A stretch of 64,000 bases of DNA from Astrothelium macrocarpum (taxonomy: Eukaryota > Ascomycota > Dothideomycetes > Trypetheliales > Trypetheliaceae): positions 186,001-250,000 of the forward strand of contig JAGEMR010000025.1 of NCBI GenBank assembly GCA_021030915.1, given 5' to 3'. The position numbers and the translations under genes were made by a program. The notes under the pieces are model-generated. The model saw only the letters and a program-made list of their open reading frames with translations. It did not search any database and had not been told where the DNA came from. How positions within the stretch are numbered: the first letter of the stretch is position 1; every line of letters begins with the position of its first letter. Below are positions 1-10,802 of the stretch, in pieces.

Positions 1-677
1 AGCGGCGGCATAGAAACACCAAATATACCAAATAGAGAGTAGGCCTTGTCTTCTTTGCGTTTCGTGTCGCGCTTTGCTGCCCATGACATCCGCTCGTCAA
101 CGGTAAAGTCTGATAAATCTCGTCCTTGGAGTGCTGGAATTGGAATGCCTGTAACCTCACTGATCTGGTTCTCTAGGGACTTTTTATCACCAAGCCTTGT
201 GCGATTCATTGAGAAAAACTTGACGGATGTTGGCGCGAGGAGCTCCTGCAATGTCCAACCGCGGGAAAACCATCTACTGTTTCGAAAGTCGAGTTCCCAC
301 TCGGGTGGAGTACGCATATTATCGTGTCTATTGGTCAAAACATCTGACAGATACACGTAGCAGTTTGTTGCACCATTGTAGAAACGAAACATCGAATTGA
401 TGGCCTCCGACAAGTCAGAACTACTTGATTTGTCGATACAACATGTGTCGACCCAGGAATATCGCAGACCGTCCTTTGCAGCTTGTTCCACGCAGAATAG
501 GATCTTCTGATAACCAGTTTTGTGCTTTCCCACGCCCTCTACCAAATCCTTGAAGGAGACCTCTTTACTATCGTCTCCCCAAGTATGGGAGAGGATGGCA
601 TATCGTGGGGGGTCCTCGTAGAGAATATCCGGAGTTAGGCAGATTTCGCCCCCGGTTCGCCGCTCCAAAAGACGCAT
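1..677 (-). CDS. HET-domain (heterokaryon incompatibility) protein, N-terminal part, cut by window edge
   Basis: The minus strand is open from an ATG at 677 to base 1, 225 codons with no stop, so the gene continues beyond the left edge. The N-terminus begins MRLLERRTGGEICL and is followed by the HET hallmarks: YAILSHTWGDD near residue 27, a WVDTCCIDK block near residue 73, the RGWTLQELLAP block, and a C-terminal SWAAKRDTKRKEDKAYSLFG block (residues about 200-220). These are the conserved motifs of the HET family, which triggers cell death when genetically different hyphae fuse and which also occurs in many fungal innate-immunity-like proteins. The start is chosen because MRLL is the usual beginning of this subfamily. 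Any C-terminal effector or repeat domains (WD, ankyrin, NACHT) lie outside the window, so the specific function is unknown. Confidence 0.9.
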   Translation of the reverse strand, partial: MRLLERRTGGEICLTPDILYEDPPRYAILSHTWGDDSKEVSFKDLVEGVGKHKTGYQKILFCVEQAAKDGLRYSWVDTCCIDKSSSSDLSEAINSMFRFYNGATNCYVYLSDVLTNRHDNMRTPPEWELDFRNSRWFSRGWTLQELLAPTSVKFFSMNRTRLGDKKSLENQISEVTGIPIPALQGRDLSDFTVDERMSWAAKRDTKRKEDKAYSLFGIFGVSMPP

Positions 678-2290
678 TAGGAGATCAACGGGTAGTGAAG
701 CCCGTGAGGATTTTCGATGGCAGCGTAGCTACCGCAATACGCCAGCAAACCTGTAGATGCTTTCTGTCCCAACAAGTCAGCTGATTCAAGAGATTGGAGC
801 AGTGGCAGAGCTACATTGTCATCTCAAACTCTGCTTTGAAGACGAGGCTGATACTGCAGGTATCGCGGAGGCAGCCACATTGGAGCTACCGAGGGCTAGG
901 GGTTGATTTGGGGCTGTGAAAAGTGCATGATAGCGAGAACGCGTGAAGGCTTCCAACAGCTCAAGAATCCAGCGACAATTCCCACTCCCGCTGGTGGCAA
1001 GAAAGCTATTGAACGGATCGCGTCTTTGGCTGGTTGCCAGTTCAAAGAAGCGATAGTGAGGTTTGACCGAGGAACGCAGAGGGAAGCGACATCAGTGGTT
1101 GCAAAAAGCAATGCCACCAGCGAAAGATATCATTCGTCGTAGGCCTCGTCGTAGGCCTCACCGGGAGGACCCCATACCATTCTGAACAACGACAAACTGT
1201 AGACAATCCATCAACAACTCATTGAGAAAAAAAAAACTCTAGGACGTTCTTGCCTACTTTTGTTGAGGGTCTCTCGACGAAGCCTACGGTGGATGACATT
1301 TCGTGTTGCAGCCACTAGTGACGAGTCCCTTGCAGCAAAGTGTGGCATCGTCCATTCACACCCATCCAAAACCTTGTGAACGCTCTAGAAATCCTGTTCT
1401 ATTCTGTTCTATTCTGATTTTTTTTTTTTTATCTAGGCATGCAAATATCTAATTCGAGAATCTTTCAAGGGCTTTAAAATCGAAATTAAAGTAGGTGGGG
1501 CTTACTTATGGAGTGACACTTTGTCTTGCAGGGGCTGTGCAGATTGGACGACGCTTTTTCCTATCGTTTTACCTTAAGCCTACCTTGATATCAGCCTAGC
1601 CTGGCCGAGCGAATGCTATACGGAAGCTTTATGATGGTTACCTACAGCTTGGCTCGAAATATAAGTGAGTCCAGTTCTTCCTCCTGATCCGCCATACAAA
1701 GTCATACATGATGACCAATGCTGGGGCCATAAGAGTCCTGTCACGGACGTTGCTTCAAAGCCAGCTAATAATTCACAATCTTCTCACTTTTGTCTGAAAA
1801 ATCTATCTCACCGAACCATCAAATTTCATCCCGTAGTGGAGCATTGGCTGACGTACATGGAAATAGATTGATCGCAAAGTACACCATTCCGTAATTACTA
1901 TAACTAGAGACCCTCGAGCCAGACTGGGCAAGAACACAAAGTCTCAAGCTTCAAGCCTGTATACGAGATGAATGTAAACATCGCCACGTCTTTTACCATC
2001 CCATGTGTCACAACGAGTACTTTGTACATGCAATTTCCCGTCGCCAGATGCTACCATGCTCACTGTACTGCCTTCCTATGTGCAACCGGCTCTTTCGTTT
2101 AAAAACACGACTGGGCAATACATTCAACTCCATAGCAGTCCGACAGGAAGACGACATGCATCGAAATGTAGAGCAAAGCAGAGAAAAAATAACAGAAACA
2201 ATAGCAAAGTACAAGGAACGCAATCTTCAAATGCATCGCACCCATCTCAAACGCCACAATGCACGATGCCTTCCATCATATCCACTCACC
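678..2290. other. Intergenic region, no supported gene
   Basis: Short open stretches occur (for example 903-1142 on the plus strand) but none resembles a known family or has convincing coding character. A 12-base unit CGTCGTAGGCCT is repeated twice near 1135-1158, a TCTATTCTGT doublet sits near 1395-1415, followed by an 11-12 base T run near 1420. The left part holds the upstream region of the HET gene. Confidence 0.5.
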
Positions 2291-2293
2291 TGT

Positions 2294-2331
2294 CCCCATC
2301 TCCCCCATCCCCCACATCCCCCACATCCCCC
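2294..2331 (-). promoter_or_regulatory. Candidate G-quadruplex in the 3' UTR of the Nup2 mRNA
   Basis: On the minus (mRNA) strand five runs of four or five G are separated by loops of 2-4 bases (ATGT, ATGT, AT, AGAT). The first run starts only about five bases after the Nup2 stop codon (2338-2336). This fits the canonical G4 pattern with more tracts than needed. Whether it folds in RNA or affects 3'-end formation or translation is inference. Confidence 0.5.
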
Positions 2332-2335
2332 ATAT

Positions 2336-5300
2336 CTACTTTTTATTCTCCTCACAAACCCTCACCAGCTCCTCCGCACCCTCATCACTCCCCACACGCA
2401 CCATCAAACTCGTCAACCCGCCCTCCGCATTAACCTCCACAACCTGCACCGTCTTCGCCTTGACCCGCTTATACTCGACCTCAGGCACCAGTCGCGAGTT
2501 CACCATCACCTTCCCGACAATCGCACTGCGCATCAACAACCTCACCACCCCACTCTCACGATTCTTCAGCACACGCAAGGGTCCCTGTCCACGATTCACC
2601 CAGCCAGCAACAGCCCCCTCTTTCCCGGCCTCACCCTTCTTGAACTCCATCACCTTCGCCTTAATCTCACACAACACCTCCTCCGCCTCGCGCTCGCTCT
2701 CCAACAGCCCGCTCAGATCCTCCTGCGGCTGCTGCTGCTGCTCGGACGCACTCCCGCCAGCGTCATCGCCCGCGCCATCAGTCTGCGACGCAGCAACGCT
2801 GCCCTCGCCATCGGTCGTCAGCCCGGGGGTGCTAGCGCGCGACGCGCTCGCAGACGGCGGGAACAGCGAGGAGGTGGTGGCGGGCCCGAAGGCGAAGCCG
2901 ACGGGCGCCGGGTTGGCGGGAGGAGGCGGCGGGAGGTCTGCCGCGCCGTCGAGGCCGAAGGCCGGGAGCTTTTTGGCCGTGGGCGGGTCCGGGTCGTCGG
3001 AGGCGCCGTCGAGACCGAAGCGGTATTTGGTGGATGTTGGGGGTGCGGGGGTCGGGTCGTCGGATGCGCCGTCGAGGCCGTAGGAGAATTTGGGGGGGGT
3101 TTGTGTGGTGGTGGGAGGAGGTGCGTCCGACGTGCCGTCCATGCCGAAGGCGTGGGTTTTGAGGCGTTGGGACCATGGCATGTCTTTGTCGCTGTAGAAG
3201 GGCTGGTCGGAGTCTTCGTCGGTGGCGTCTTCGTTGGCGGAGGAGTCGGCGGGGTCGGGGGAGGGACGGTTGATGCCTGGGATGTCGCCTGGGGCGATGG
3301 TGGTGGAAGTGGTGCTGGTGCCGAAGCGGATGGGGCTTTCGGGTTTCCAGGTTTGGTCGCCGACGGAGGCGTGGGATTTGTCGAAGCCGAAGAGGGTGCT
3401 TTTGGCGGGGGTGGAGCTTGGATTTTGCGAACCAAAGACGTTGGATGTTTGTGGCTTGGTTGGAGAGTCGTTCTTGTTGAACCCAAATAGGGAGCTAGTT
3501 GGCTGCGTCTTGTAGGCTGAGCTCGTATCCTGGGTCTCGGCTGCCGGTTTTGGGTTTGCAGATCCGAAAGAAGTGCTCTTGGCCGGAGAAAAGCGTGAAC
3601 CAAAGACACTGGACTTCAATTGGTCAGATACAGCCTTGTTCTTATCAAACACCCCATTTTTTGTTGATGAAACTTTCTCTGGTTCCTGAGTCTTGTTCTG
3701 CTCCGATGTCTCGTGCTCAGGGTGGGAAGGCTGGGTATCCCTAACATGACTGATTCGATCGAAGAGGCTTCGCCCTTCAGCTACTGGCTCTGCTGGAGGT
3801 GACTTTGAAGGAGCCTTTCTAGCTTTTCGGGCAGCATTTTCCAGAGTCTCGTCATCGGAGTCTTCACCTTGAGCAGCGGATTTGTTCTTCGCCAAATGTC
3901 CGAAAATGTTGGCAGTGGACGATTTCGCAAATGCTGTCTGGGGCTGGTGAAGGACAGACCCGCCAAAGGCACTCGATTTCTCTTTTGTGGGTTGTGGAGT
4001 GAAAAATCCCGTGGGCTTTGCTTGCAACTCGGAAGGCTGATCTTTGTTCCCACCCTCGGCCAGCTTTGCCCTCTTTGCCGCCTGCTTTTCAGCATCGTGT
4101 TTTTCCCATTCTGCCTCATCTTCAGCATTGTCCATATCCCGAAGCTTGCGTTTCTGCTTCTCGGCTTCCGCACTCTGATTTGGTCTGCCGAATGTCTCGG
4201 AGTGGCTGCTACCCTGGCTATCAGCATCCAGTCTTGCTGTCTTGACCGGGCTCGTAGCTTTGGGTGCTCCGTACTCTTCGAGATATTTGTCAAAGTGGCC
4301 ACCAGTAGCAGGTCCGCCCCATTTGACTGGGCTTGCGGACTTCGCTGGTTGGGACAAGTTGGAACCAAAAGTAGACTTGGGAGCGCTTGGATCTGGCAAT
4401 GACTCTGATGGTTTTGACGCAAAAGCAGACTTATCCCCAGTCTCGAAGAGTGATTTGCTGTTTTGCTGAGCCGGTTTCGTTGGTGTGTTGGACTGGGAAA
4501 ATGTGTTGGGAGCAGGAGAAAAGGTGCCAGAGTGGAGCTGGGGCTGGATGTTGTTGCTCGACACTCTTGGGGGCACATTTTCCTTTTCCGTGGGGGATTC
4601 TGCATTTTGATCAAAGGAAGATTCATCGGTAGTCTCCTTGCTAACTCCGAAAGGTTTCCCAGGTTCATCAGAGGTCGGCTTTGGGACTGCTTTGCTTGGT
4701 GTCTGATCCTTCGGCTCCTGTCCCTCCAGGATGCTTTTCACCAAATTGGACGTCTGGGACGCAGACTCTTCTTCGGCATTTGTGTTTGATATCGGTGTCA
4801 TGTCAGAGGCCGCAGATCTTGGCTTTTTGGTACTGGAGAGCTCCAAGTCCTCGTTTTGAGAGAGATCTTCATCGGCTTTGCGCTTGTTGCTTGCTCCAAG
4901 GAAATTGAAGCCGGAACTTGACGATTCAGCTGTCTGAATTGGGTTGCTGGTTTTCAAGGGACTTGTCGCAGGCTGACGACCTGCTGGCTCACTCAACAAA
5001 CCAAGGCCAGAATCAGATTCTGTGGACCTTTTCTTAGCGGCTTCTATCTCCTCTTCTGTGCGACGGGTAACACGGCGAATTTCCTCGAATTCGCGTAGAT
5101 AGACATTCACGATTGATCTCCAATCCGCTGTAAGAGGCTGGGCCTGGAGGTGTGCGAGCATGCCATAATTAAGCGCAGTGACATATTCTTCGAACGAAAA
5201 CTTTTCACTCCGAGGCGCAGCTGCTGGATCGGCTTGCTGAGTGCCGGAAGAATCCACCGTAGGCTCTTGAGTTTCACTCGGAAGTTGCTTGAGGGGAGAT

Positions 5301-8300
5301 GACTACAAAGTTGAATCAGTGAGAGGCCTTTCCTATTGAACACAAAGCAGGAAGACATGGTGCGGAAAAGCAGGAATAGACACTTGGTATTTCAGCCGAA
5401 AAAAAAATTTCACTCACAGTGCTTGACAAAGGTTGACCAAGATTTGGTGCTGGCGTTGGCTGCGCTTGATTGAAGAGAGAACCAGACCAAGCAGGTTGGG
5501 TCGACTTAGGTGTAGCATCGTCTTGCATTGGCGTAGGTGGCTCAGTTTGGACTGTAGGATGTGTTGACTGCGTATTTTGATTCTGATCCGCCTGACCAAA
5601 GCTTGCATTCAAGGAAGACTTCGAAAATAGGGATGGCGACTCCGCTGGCTGTTCCTGACTTTGATTCGCAGGAGCAAAGACTGATGATGAAGGTTTGGAG
5701 AAGATGCTGGTCTGTTCTGCTGGCTGAGAGGAGTTTGAGGTGGGCGGAGGATTGTTGGGAAAGAAGCTGGCCTTTTCTGGTTGCTTACTCTGCTCCTGAG
5801 TAGACTGACCAAAGCTTTGCGTGGACGGAGGAGGTTTGGAAAAGATGCTGGGCGATTCCGCAGGTTTGCTCTGATTCTGGCCGAATACACCAAAGCTCGA
5901 CGTAGATGAAGAGGGTTTGGAAAAGATACTGGATGAGTCCGATGACTTGCTTTGGTTTGGGCTGAACCGGCCAAGACCCGGAGCAGAGAGCGAGGGTTTG
6001 GAAAAGACGCTGGAGTGTTCGAAGGGTTTGCTCTGATCCTGGTCAGGTTGGCCAAAGCTTGGTGTTGAAGGAGGCTTTGAGAAGATGCCGGATGACTCCG
6101 ACGGCTTGCTTTGGTTTGGGTTAGATTGGCCGAAGCCAGGTGTAGATGGAGGAGGATTCGGAAAGAAGCTGGACTGTTCCGACCGTTTGTCCTGATTTTG
6201 GTTAAGCTGACCAAATCCTGTTGTCGAGGATTGGACGAACGGATTAGGTTGGGCGACTGGCTCGTTCTGGGTTTGATTGGCCTGACCAAAGCTCGACGTT
6301 GATTGAGGCGGGTTTGATAATACGCTGAGTTGCTCAAGCGATTTGTTCTGGCTTAGATTGATCATACCAGCGCCGGGGACAAAGAAGCTCTCCTGGTCAG
6401 ACAATTGGGCTTGATTCTGACCAAACTGACCAACGCCTGATGGTGACGAAGGTTGCGAGAACAGACTGGACTGCTCTGCTGACTTTGCTTGTTCTGATGG
6501 CTCGCCGCGATTTTGATATGATTGATCTAAATGCGGAGTGAGCGCTTGAGAGTAAGTGTTTAATTTTCGTCTTTTTGTATTTCGTTTGAGTTTGTAGTGC
6601 TGGAGAATGTAAGGAGCGAGGTCTTCAAAATGCTTACTGAATACTGAAGGCACTGGCTGTTTAGGCTCAGTCTGATTCTGATTAAATGTGCCCGGCGTTG
6701 AGAAGGGTTTACTGAACGCTGAAGTAGTTTGGGCATTTGATTGGTTCTGATTTTGATTGAATGGACCCGGTGTTGAGAAAGGTTTACCAAATGCTGACGT
6801 AGTTTGCGTGTTCGGCTGGTTCTGATTCTGGCTGAATGGATCGGATGTGGAGATAGACATGTCAGAAGTTGAACTTGCTTGTTCCATCGATATGTCCTCT
6901 TGCTGGTTGGACTGATCGACGTGATGAGGTACGGGGGTGATTCTACTAAACAAAGAGCCACCTTGGTCCGATGACTGAGTCTGGTACTGATTAGTTTGAC
7001 CGAATCCTGAAGCCGAGGAAGCGGTGTTGAATGGAGAGCTGCTTTGCTGGTTCGAATTGTTCAGATTCTGGTTGAACTGGCCTCCACCAGACTGTGACCA
7101 ATTTGTCTGGAATGGTGTGCCGCTGTTCCGCATATTTTCTTGGTTTTGGTTAAATTGGCCTATACCAGGCTGTGGTTGATTCGTCTGGAATGGAGTATCA
7201 CTGTTTCGAATAGGGTCCCGATTCTGGCTGGATTGGCCTGCACCAGATTGTGACCAACTCATCTGGAATGGTGTGCCACTATTTCGTACGGGGTTTTGAT
7301 TCTGGCCAAATTGACCTCCAGCAGACTGTGATTGACTCATCTGAAACGGCGTGCCACTATTCCGTACGGGGTCTCGATTCTGGTTGGATTGGCCTTCACC
7401 GGACGTTGGCCAGTTCATCTGGAATGGCGTGCCACTGTTGCGCATCTTGTCAGATTGATCTGTGCCGTTGACTTTGTCAGTTGAATCGTCTTGAGCTTTT
7501 TCTGAAGGCTTGGTGTGTTCTTGGCTACTTTGACCAAGATTAGACAATGGAGCGTCGGTTGTCGGTGTTTTGTTATCAGATTGGCTAACGCCGTTGGTTG
7601 TGGCGAATGACTTTGCTGTTGATCGCGCTTGGAAGGAGGGCGGCGCGGTAGGGCTGCGTTGTTGATCTTCTTGAAGGCGTCGGAGAACAAAGTCAGGCGG
7701 CCGATTAGCGCCTTGGAGCCAAGTTAGAATGTTGTGTGACACAGGGGAAGAAATTTGATGAGCGGTTTGCTGTTGTAAGGACTGCAACTGACCAGAATCA
7801 ACTGTACCAGCACTGAAGGCAGGCAAGTTGTTTGTGTCACTAGCAGATGACTCAGTGGATACGACCGAGGCGTTGTCGTTGGACGGATTAGATGTGCTGG
7901 GGTTTTCGGGAATCGATGTGTTCAGGGTGATCGGATTGCTGTTGTTTGGCGGATCGAGGCCTTTTAAGCCTGCAAACGGATTGCTCTGTCCGGAAGTGAA
8001 AGAGAAGCTTGTAGAAGAGGGCGCAAAGCTATGCGACTGTGGTTGGGGTGCGGTAGCTGGAGGGAAGGATGAAGAAATGGGATTTGAGGCTCCGTTCGTC
8101 TGCGAAGCGTTAGGAAGTTGAGAAAAGACGCTTTGAAAGCCCCCGTTCTGCTGTTGTGGTTGTGATTGTGATTGCGAGAAGCTGAAAGTCTGCTGCGGTG
8201 CTGCGAAGCTGGTCGAAGAGTTGTCGGTGGAAGGATTGAAGTTGAGGTTCTCGAAACCAGAAGGTTGAAGTGCGGGGTTCGCAGAATGCAGTGATTTTGG

Positions 8301-8682
8301 GAAGCGTGAGCTTGGTTTTTTCCCGAGTTTGATTCTAAAGAGTCACACATGAGCGCAATGATCAGCAAAGAGGTACACGGTGTGGAGTGATATGGTCAAG
8401 CCAAAGTCGTGAGATTCAAACAGAGTCCATGAGTAAACGTCTTTCCAAAACATCAAGAGAAAATGACAATAGCCATGCTCCAATAGACATTGAAATGTGG
8501 CTAAGGATGGGCCATGCGCGTGTTGTGGTGTATTGTGTTGCCTTCAACAATAGATGCACTCACTTTCGTGCAGCCATTTGGGCAGCGGTTGCCTGACGTG
8601 GGACATCATCTGGTAGAGCAGAGCCATCGGAGGCTCTTGCATCTCGTCCCAACTGGGTTTCGGCCATGCGCTTGGATGACAT
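2336..8682 (-). CDS. NUP2: Nup2-type nucleoporin (NUP50 N-terminus, FG repeats, C-terminal Ran-binding domain)
   Basis: Three exons, 8682-8564, 8334-5418 and 5302-2336, join in frame to 2000 residues. The first residues (MSSKRMAETQLGRD, then QMAARKIKLGKK) fit the NUP50/Nup2 N-terminus that binds importin-alpha. The middle is Gln/Asn/Ser-rich with many FG, GFGQ and FSKP motifs, typical of disordered pore-lining segments that bind transport receptors. Five tandem 26-residue units lie at about 7443-7054 and four copies of an FGLDGASDDP-like motif at about 3160-2930. The last about 130 residues, from EVLCEIKAKVMEF through GPLRVLKNRESGVVRLLMRS, match a RanBP1-type Ran-binding domain. Nup2 is a mobile nuclear-basket nucleoporin that helps recycle importin-alpha with Ran-GTP. 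At 2000 residues the protein is long for the family, mainly through repeat expansion. The donor GTGAGT and acceptors TTTAG and TGTAG are clear. Confidence 0.88.
7054..7443 (-). repeat. Coding minisatellite: five 78-bp units inside the Nup2 gene
   Basis: Five consecutive 26-codon units each begin RNSxTPFQ and contain a GQxxQN core. The copies differ by scattered substitutions but keep the frame and length, so the array can expand or shrink without breaking the reading frame. It lies in the disordered region of the nucleoporin. Confidence 0.85.
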
Positions 8683-9548
8683 GTTAATCGCCTTCCTCCC
8701 GGTCGGTGGAGATTATAGGAGTGGTTCGGGGGAGACGGTTGGGGAGGAGAAGAGACCGGACACAACAGAACCACAGCGTTGCCATGCGCTTTTCATCAAC
8801 GAAGGTTTTTTCTGGTTTGTTTTCGTCTTGTAATCATGGGGAGTGCTGGGATACGGCGGTGACGGTGGCGCTGATTCACGCACACGTTCCTACGGATGCG
8901 ATGTCACACTGAACTTCTCCAAACTTGGTCCGGGCGGATGTTTTCGGTCCGTGCGTCTGTCTTTCTCTTGTCACCCTGACGCTAAACCACCTTCTATTCG
9001 CTGCTTGCACCCAATCATCCTCTTTTCCATCATTCACGTCAAACCTTTCGTCGTGGAGATGCACACTTGAAGTCTTCGAGCAATCGAAACCATTTATGAT
9101 TAGTGGCAAGGCATACTAGATAAAGAACACAGTATTAAAGGCAAGAGAAGGATGAAAACACCATGATAACCGATCCATGATCCTTTGCAAATGCGATTAT
9201 GGCGAACCTTTCATTCCGTTATACGGACCGAAGTCATGATACGAGGTGGAACTCTACTCATAATTATGCGCTTCTACCGTTGAACAGAGGATGTCTGCAA
9301 ATATCATATCTATAGCTTCCCAAGAGACAGCCATCCTGCTATCAGAACCAACACTCATCTTTTTCGACATGCCACAGGTCACTGGTATTTCAAATTAGTC
9401 ACAACCGTATTCTTACATTCTACGGAGCAGCTAGCTATCTAAAAATGCTATGTAACCTGAATGGCTCAAAACTCCGCCCAAAGAAGGGTAATGTCGCTGA
9501 CCGCAACAATCCCCCATACATGGCATGACATGAAGAATGTGCGATTAT
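8683..9548. other. Intergenic region between Nup2 and SCP2 genes
   Basis: This holds the upstream region of Nup2 and the 3' flank of the SCP2 gene. Short ORFs such as 8876-9109 (minus) overlap others on the opposite strand and resemble nothing I know. I see no RNA gene or repeat. Confidence 0.5.
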
Positions 9549-10207
9549 TTACAACTTTGCGTTGCTCTGCGCTTTCTTGAGGATGGGCTCCATCTGTAGT
9601 TCGTACTTGTCAGCAACATGATCAAGGACTAAGTGTATATAAAACGCAATTTCCATACCTTTGTAGCCTTCATCACATCACCTCTCACTTTCAGCTTGCC
9701 GGACATGAAGAGCTTCTGTGCGTTGGCTGTGCCTGCAATAAGTTTGGCGAAGTCGTCATCCGAGAGCACAAGAGTGACTGTAACACTATCCATCAGCCAA
9801 ACATGCCAGGGACGAAATTTCAATTGGCGATCTGGCTTGATGCCATGAGGCGCTGTTCTCTTCAAAGGTGTTGCATCCGCCAGCAGCCAATACTTTGTAT
9901 AGGACAGTATATTCCAGATTCGACATACCATTTGCCTTGCCACCCGCTGGTGCAGCACCTTTACCAACAACGCCCTTCTCTTTGAGGTCAATGTACCAGC
10001 TTTCTTCTTGCCCTTTATTCTTTAATGTGAAAGCAAAGATAGCGCCGCCCTTCTTGATCGCATCCTTGCGCTCGGCATCGTTCGATTGAAGGGCACCGTT
10101 AATGAGATCGAAGGCAGCAGAAGAGGGAAATGCATCTGACAAAATCATATTTTAGTATTCTTTGCATCAGGCTGAAGGTTGTATACAATACCGTTCTTGA
10201 GAGACAT
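9549..10207 (-). CDS. SCP2 sterol-carrier / lipid-transfer domain protein (Pox18-like)
   Basis: Four exons, 10207-10192, 10135-9929, 9777-9659 and 9593-9549, give a 128-residue protein, the usual size of a free-standing fungal SCP2 protein. The start MSLKNDAFPSSAAFD and the core blocks AIFAFTLKNKG, SWYIDLKEKG, NVTLVLSDDDFAKL and KLFMSGKLKVRGD are characteristic. SCP2 proteins bind acyl-CoA and sterols in a hydrophobic tunnel and mostly act in peroxisomes. The C-terminus ends NAKL, close to but not a canonical SKL/AKL peroxisomal signal written as the last three residues AKL, so peroxisomal import by the PTS1 route is plausible. The first coding exon is only 16 bases, supported by the GTATTG donor and TTTTGTCAG acceptor. 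Confidence 0.92.
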
Positions 10208-10802
10208 GCTTGCTATGTTTATTATTCAAAGAAATAATAAGATCTAAATGGGTTGGATGTACGGGAAGGAGAAAGGGTCGTAGAATAGGCCGTTCGATGT
10301 TGGTTTGGGCGAAAAGAATACAAACTGTTATGGACCTCGGAGGACTGCTCAGATCTTGACCTCGAATATGTATTCACCAGCCGGGCCGGGGACGATAATG
10401 TCAGAGGCGCATGTGAAAGCGCACGTGAAGTTAGACGAAGATCAGCCCTGATGGGTTGGTATCCGTTTTGGGAACATCCTCGGCTCGGAGTTTTCGTGGG
10501 ACAATGAACGCTCTAACGAGGAGCTCAAGTGAACGAGATCTACCATGCTTTGGTAACGAGACCTATATTCCAGCATCTTAATATGCACATATAATATAAA
10601 AATTTATTTGATTACAAGAAATGTGTCATTATCATAAATACATTGATAGCGATCGTCGAGATCATCAATTGATATGAAAGTGAATCCGACGGGAGCACCG
10701 TTGCCATCCTAACATAGGAGGCCGGGTCAAGTACAACACCAGGAAAACCCTAGATCTTCTCCTCAGAAGATCGTTATCAAACGCCGCCTCGTCGCAGCTG
10801 GC
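10208..10802. other. Intergenic region between SCP2 and F-box genes
   Basis: Upstream region of the SCP2 gene and 3' flank of the F-box gene. It contains an AT-rich stretch near 10570-10615. No gene or repeat is evident. Confidence 0.5.

Noticed and set aside
903..1142. 79-codon plus-strand ORF
   Set aside because: No family match, overlapped by an equal-sized ORF on the other strand; insufficient evidence.
2003..3490. 495-codon plus-strand ORF
   Set aside because: Antisense shadow of the GC-rich 3' part of the Nup2 gene; low-complexity His/Pro then Gly/Val translation without family resemblance.
3781..4668. 295-codon minus-strand ORF
   Set aside because: Alternative frame of the Nup2 coding sequence; Arg/Ser/Pro-rich composition typical of a shifted frame.
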